A DNA stretch of 64,000 bases from Olsenella sp. kh2p3 (GTDB taxonomy: Bacteria > Actinomycetota > Coriobacteriia > Coriobacteriales > Atopobiaceae), in contig FPKD01000001.1 in the NCBI GenBank assembly GCA_900119625.1, positions 62,001-126,000 on the forward strand, written 5' to 3'. Position numbers and translations under genes: made by a program. Positions 61,507 to 64,000 of the stretch are shown one piece after another (the stretch's first letter is position 1; every line of letters begins with the position of its first letter). The notes under the pieces were generated by a model. It worked only from the letters and a program-made list of their open reading frames with translations, had not been told where the DNA came from and searched no databases.

Positions 61507-64000
61507 TTAGAAGTCGCTGCCGAAGGCCCTGTTGACCGCGTATTCCTTCTCCCAGGCGGTCTCGAACCTACTCGTCGAGCCGACGCGGGCGCTGATGCGG
61601 ACCATGGCGCTCGAGTAGTCGTCCACCTCGTCCGTGAGCCTCAGGGAGACGCGCGTCTTGCGCCCCTCGACGTTGCCGGACGTGCTGTCGAGCTCGAGCG
61701 TGCGCTCCTTGGAGGAGAGCAGGGTCCCGTCCTCGGCATACACGCCCACCTTGACCGTTAGGGGCGTCACCGCGCCCCCGCAGGCCTTCGTCTGGTAGAC
61801 GACCAGCGAGACCATCGAGCCGGTGATGACGGCGCGCCCGACGGGGAAGCCCTCCACTCCTGTGGGCTTCGCGCTGGCGGCGCGGGCGGCGACCTTGACC
61901 GTGATGACGGGGATGACGTCCTCCTGGGCCGAGGCGCCTCCGTGGACGAAGCGCGCCCCGGATCCTTGCAAGCGCAAACGTGTTACGCCCCTCGGCATGG
62001 CGACCTCGTAGTCGCCCTGGAGCGAGAGGTCCGCCGCCTCGTAGACGGCGAGCGAGTCGTCTTTCGGCAGGCCGCGCCCGACCACGAACCTACGCGTTCG
62101 GGTCACGCTCTCCCGCGCGGCCGCGTCGGCAAGTCCCGCTACGTCGGCGTAGGCGTAGGACTCCGGGTCCTCGCTCTGGTAGAGGAATCCGTGGTCGGAC
62201 GTGATGACGACCGTGCCGCAGCCGGCCCTCACGAGCATCTGCGCGAGCGACTCGACCTCCGCGCACGCCCGCTCGACCGCCTCGAACACGCGCCCCTCCG
62301 TCTCGCGCGAGTCGCCCGTCTTGTCGATGGCGTTGTGGTAGATGACGGCCACGGGCGTGCCCACGAGGCCGATAGAGCCGGCCTCGAGGACGTCCTCGGC
62401 CTTGAGGCACACCGACCCGGGGACGCGGCCGGCGACGATGGCCTGCCTGTTCGCTATCCCCTGCGTTGGCCTGCCTCCTTTTCTCACCATGGCGTCCGCG
62501 GGGTCGATCTCCATCTGCCCGTCGGGCAGCAGCGCGGCCATGCCCAGCTGGGTGTAGCTGGGGAGCATGCACAGCGCCGCCGAGCACGAGACCGAGGTCC
62601 TGCCGGCGAGGCCCCGCGCCTTCGAGGCGGCGAGCCTCCCGGCGAGGTCGAGGCCCGCCTCGAAGCGGAGCGCGTCCGACACGATCACGCCGACGCGCCC
62701 ACCCGGCTCGTCCTTGGGGAACGCGAGCTCGACGTTGTCGTGGAAGAAGTCGGACTGTGACGCCATCGAGGCCGGCGGCCAGCCACCCTCGTCCATGAGG
62801 TGCCGCTGCCAGCGCTCCGTCAGGTCCGCGAGGTAGGCGTCGTAGCCTTTCTCTACCCTTGCGACCACTGGCGCGAGGGCATCCTTGAACCTGCCCGCGC
62901 GCATGCGCGAGCGGGCGAGGAAGAACTCTCGGTAGCGCCTGTCCGCCTCTTCCCAGGCGCTGGCATACGAGTCCACGAGCTCCTTGAGGCCCGTCGCCCC
63001 GCCGCGGGTCCGCTCGTACCCGGCGAGCGCGCCCTCGAATCTCGCGAGCGCGAGCAGCGCCCTGTAGTGGTTCCCGTACCGGTCTGCGAACAGCATGTAG
63101 CGCCGCTTCGACCAGATTCCCTCAAGGTCCGGCAGATCGAGGCCGCTGCTCAGTTCGTCGGCGAGGAACGACCCCAGAATCCACTCGTCCGCCTGCGGGA
63201 TGGCGTCCACGTCGGCGAGGGCCTCGGGGGTGCGCGACTCCGGGGGGATGGCCTGCGCGACGACGTCGGCGTATTCCCTGACGACCGCGTCGAACGCCTC
63301 CCTCGTCTTGCCCTCGCGGGCGAGTCCTCCCAGCACCCTTGCGGATTCGGCCGGGTCTGCGGCCTGCCGGTCGTCCACCACGTCGCCGCATGCCCCCTCG
63401 AGCATGCGGAACGACAGATCTCCCACTGACGGCTCCTCGCCGTCCGGAGCCTCGTAGCCCAACAGCTCGCGCATCGCGGCCCAGAACCGGGACGAGAGCC
63501 CGGAGGCCGCGATGACGCGCATCCCGGCCTCGTCGCCGCGCGACCACTCGACTATCGCCCTTGCCGCCATGGAGCGGACGGCGTCGCGCGGGTTGCCGTC
63601 CGTGGCGCGCAGGGCCGCCGCGCACATGGCGAAGCGCACCTGGTCGATGGTCTCCTTCGGCAGGGGTGACGCTTCGAGGGCGTGCCTGCGCTCCTTGCTC
63701 CTGAAGAAGGCGGCGTGGTCCTCCAGGGACTCCGCGAGCGTCGCCGGGATGCCGCACTCGTCGGCCCACGAGCCTGCTAGCGAGCAAACGAAGGGGGCCG
63801 ATGCCAGCTTCAGGTCGAGCAGGAGGTCGTCCGCCGGATTGGGCGCGCCTCCCGAGCGGTAGATGACGAACCTCTCGCCCGGCTCGCTCCTCAGGATCTG
63901 GCGCTTGGTCGCGAGCTCGTGATGTGTGGCGTCTACGACGGTCGCTCCGTCTAGCTCTATTCCGTCCAGGGCCCCGGCGTACTCGCTCCCCTCGTCCTCC
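61507..64000 (-). CDS. pglZ: BREX alkaline phosphatase-like protein PglZ (N-terminus beyond window)
   Basis: PglZ is essential for BREX phage exclusion. The visible part is 830 residues in one open frame to the right edge; the start is outside the window. Alkaline phosphatase-superfamily metal motifs are VGVIVSDALRFEAG and VVITSDHGFLYQ, consistent with PglZ type A. The N-terminal portion is helical. Known systems place pglX before pglZ; here pglZ is first and pglX second in transcription direction, so the order is altered. The rest of the locus (brxA, brxB, brxC) should lie beyond 64000. Confidence 0.9.
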   Translation of the reverse strand, partial: EDEGSEYAGALDGIELDGATVVDATHHELATKRQILRSEPGERFVIYRSGGAPNPADDLLLDLKLASAPFVCSLAGSWADECGIPATLAESLEDHAAFFRSKERRHALEASPLPKETIDQVRFAMCAAALRATDGNPRDAVRSMAARAIVEWSRGDEAGMRVIAASGLSSRFWAAMRELLGYEAPDGEEPSVGDLSFRMLEGACGDVVDDRQAADPAESARVLGGLAREGKTREAFDAVVREYADVVAQAIPPESRTPEALADVDAIPQADEWILGSFLADELSSGLDLPDLEGIWSKRRYMLFADRYGNHYRALLALARFEGALAGYERTRGGATGLKELVDSYASAWEEADRRYREFFLARSRMRAGRFKDALAPVVARVEKGYDAYLADLTERWQRHLMDEGGWPPASMASQSDFFHDNVELAFPKDEPGGRVGVIVSDALRFEAGLDLAGRLAASKARGLAGRTSVSCSAALCMLPSYTQLGMAALLPDGQMEIDPADAMVRKGGRPTQGIANRQAIVAGRVPGSVCLKAEDVLEAGSIGLVGTPVAVIYHNAIDKTGDSRETEGRVFEAVERACAEVESLAQMLVRAGCGTVVITSDHGFLYQSEDPESYAYADVAGLADAAARESVTRTRRFVVGRGLPKDDSLAVYEAADLSLQGDYEVAMPRGVTRLRLQGSGARFVHGGASAQEDVIPVITVKVAARAASAKPTGVEGFPVGRAVITGSMVSLVVYQTKACGGAVTPLTVKVGVYAEDGTLLSSKERTLELDSTSGNVEGRKTRVSLRLTDEVDDYSSAMVRISARVGSTSRFETAWEKEYAVNRAFGSDF

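Noticed and set aside
1..64000. tRNA or rRNA genes
   Set aside because: Gaps were scanned by eye for GGTTCGAATCC-type T-arms and cloverleaf arms; none was found. A covariance search would be decisive.

Overview
The window looks like a chromosomal segment of a high-GC actinobacterium of class Coriobacteriia (Olsenella/Atopobium/Collinsella-like). This is inferred from the gene repertoire (MurT/GatD, Asp23/Gls24-AmaP cluster, DUF4012 and DUF6541-type envelope proteins, class Ia NrdAB, sortase-like tails) and from the very GC-rich third codon positions. No rRNA or tRNA gene was found, so the taxonomic placement rests on gene content alone.

Region 1 (1-19 kb) is mostly core. A minus-strand surface-glycan operon (DUF6541-type membrane protein, acyltransferase, two GT2 glycosyltransferases) is divergent from a paralogous DUF6541-type gene. 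It is followed by ribokinase, the MurT-GatD lipid II amidation pair, an Asp23/DUF2273/AmaP envelope-stress cluster, a DUF4012 protein, a 3-hydroxyacyl-CoA dehydrogenase, a pentapeptide-repeat protein, an SDR oxidoreductase, a YhhQ/VUT-type transporter and an XRE regulator.

Region 2 (19-32 kb) holds a DEAD-box helicase, a DUF1858/DUF438/hemerythrin-like protein, a RelE/Phd toxin-antitoxin pair with a clear palindromic operator, and an accessory block. The block has two unassigned helical or glycine-zipper proteins, a secreted membrane-anchored protein, a lipoprotein carrying a C-terminal LHH nuclease domain, and an SMI1/KNR4-type immunity protein. This is a plausible tethered toxin-immunity module. 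A surface 5'-nucleotidase follows.

Region 3 (32-46.6 kb) is largely housekeeping: nrdA-nrdB, an AAA/DUF4143 ATPase preceded by three direct repeats with a 32-bp period, an alpha/beta hydrolase, an MFS exporter, a DUF5714 protein, a CbiM(PDGLE)-CbiQ-CbiO cobalt/nickel transporter behind a candidate cobalamin riboswitch, an iron-type alcohol dehydrogenase and an 8-oxoguanine-deaminase-like amidohydrolase.

Region 4 (46.6-64 kb) is a defence and mobile-element island. Repeat-rich gaps bracket a three-gene unknown cassette, one member of which appears frameshifted. Then come an AbiEi/AbiEii pair with a 13-bp palindromic operator, a truncated Fic gene, iteron-like repeats, abutting remnants of an SNF2 helicase and a phage terminase, a NUMOD1-like protein, an Mrr restriction enzyme, and a BREX locus (pglZ-pglX-brxL, running off the right edge). 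The BrxL has no visible Lon protease domain and carries a C-terminal MITD1-like phospholipase-D-type domain.

At least four families of hairpin repeats are scattered between genes: one built on a perfect 16-bp palindrome (three copies), one reading ATGAGACAAGG (two copies), one around CGCGGAGAATAGCTC (two copies), and one nested four-arm element.
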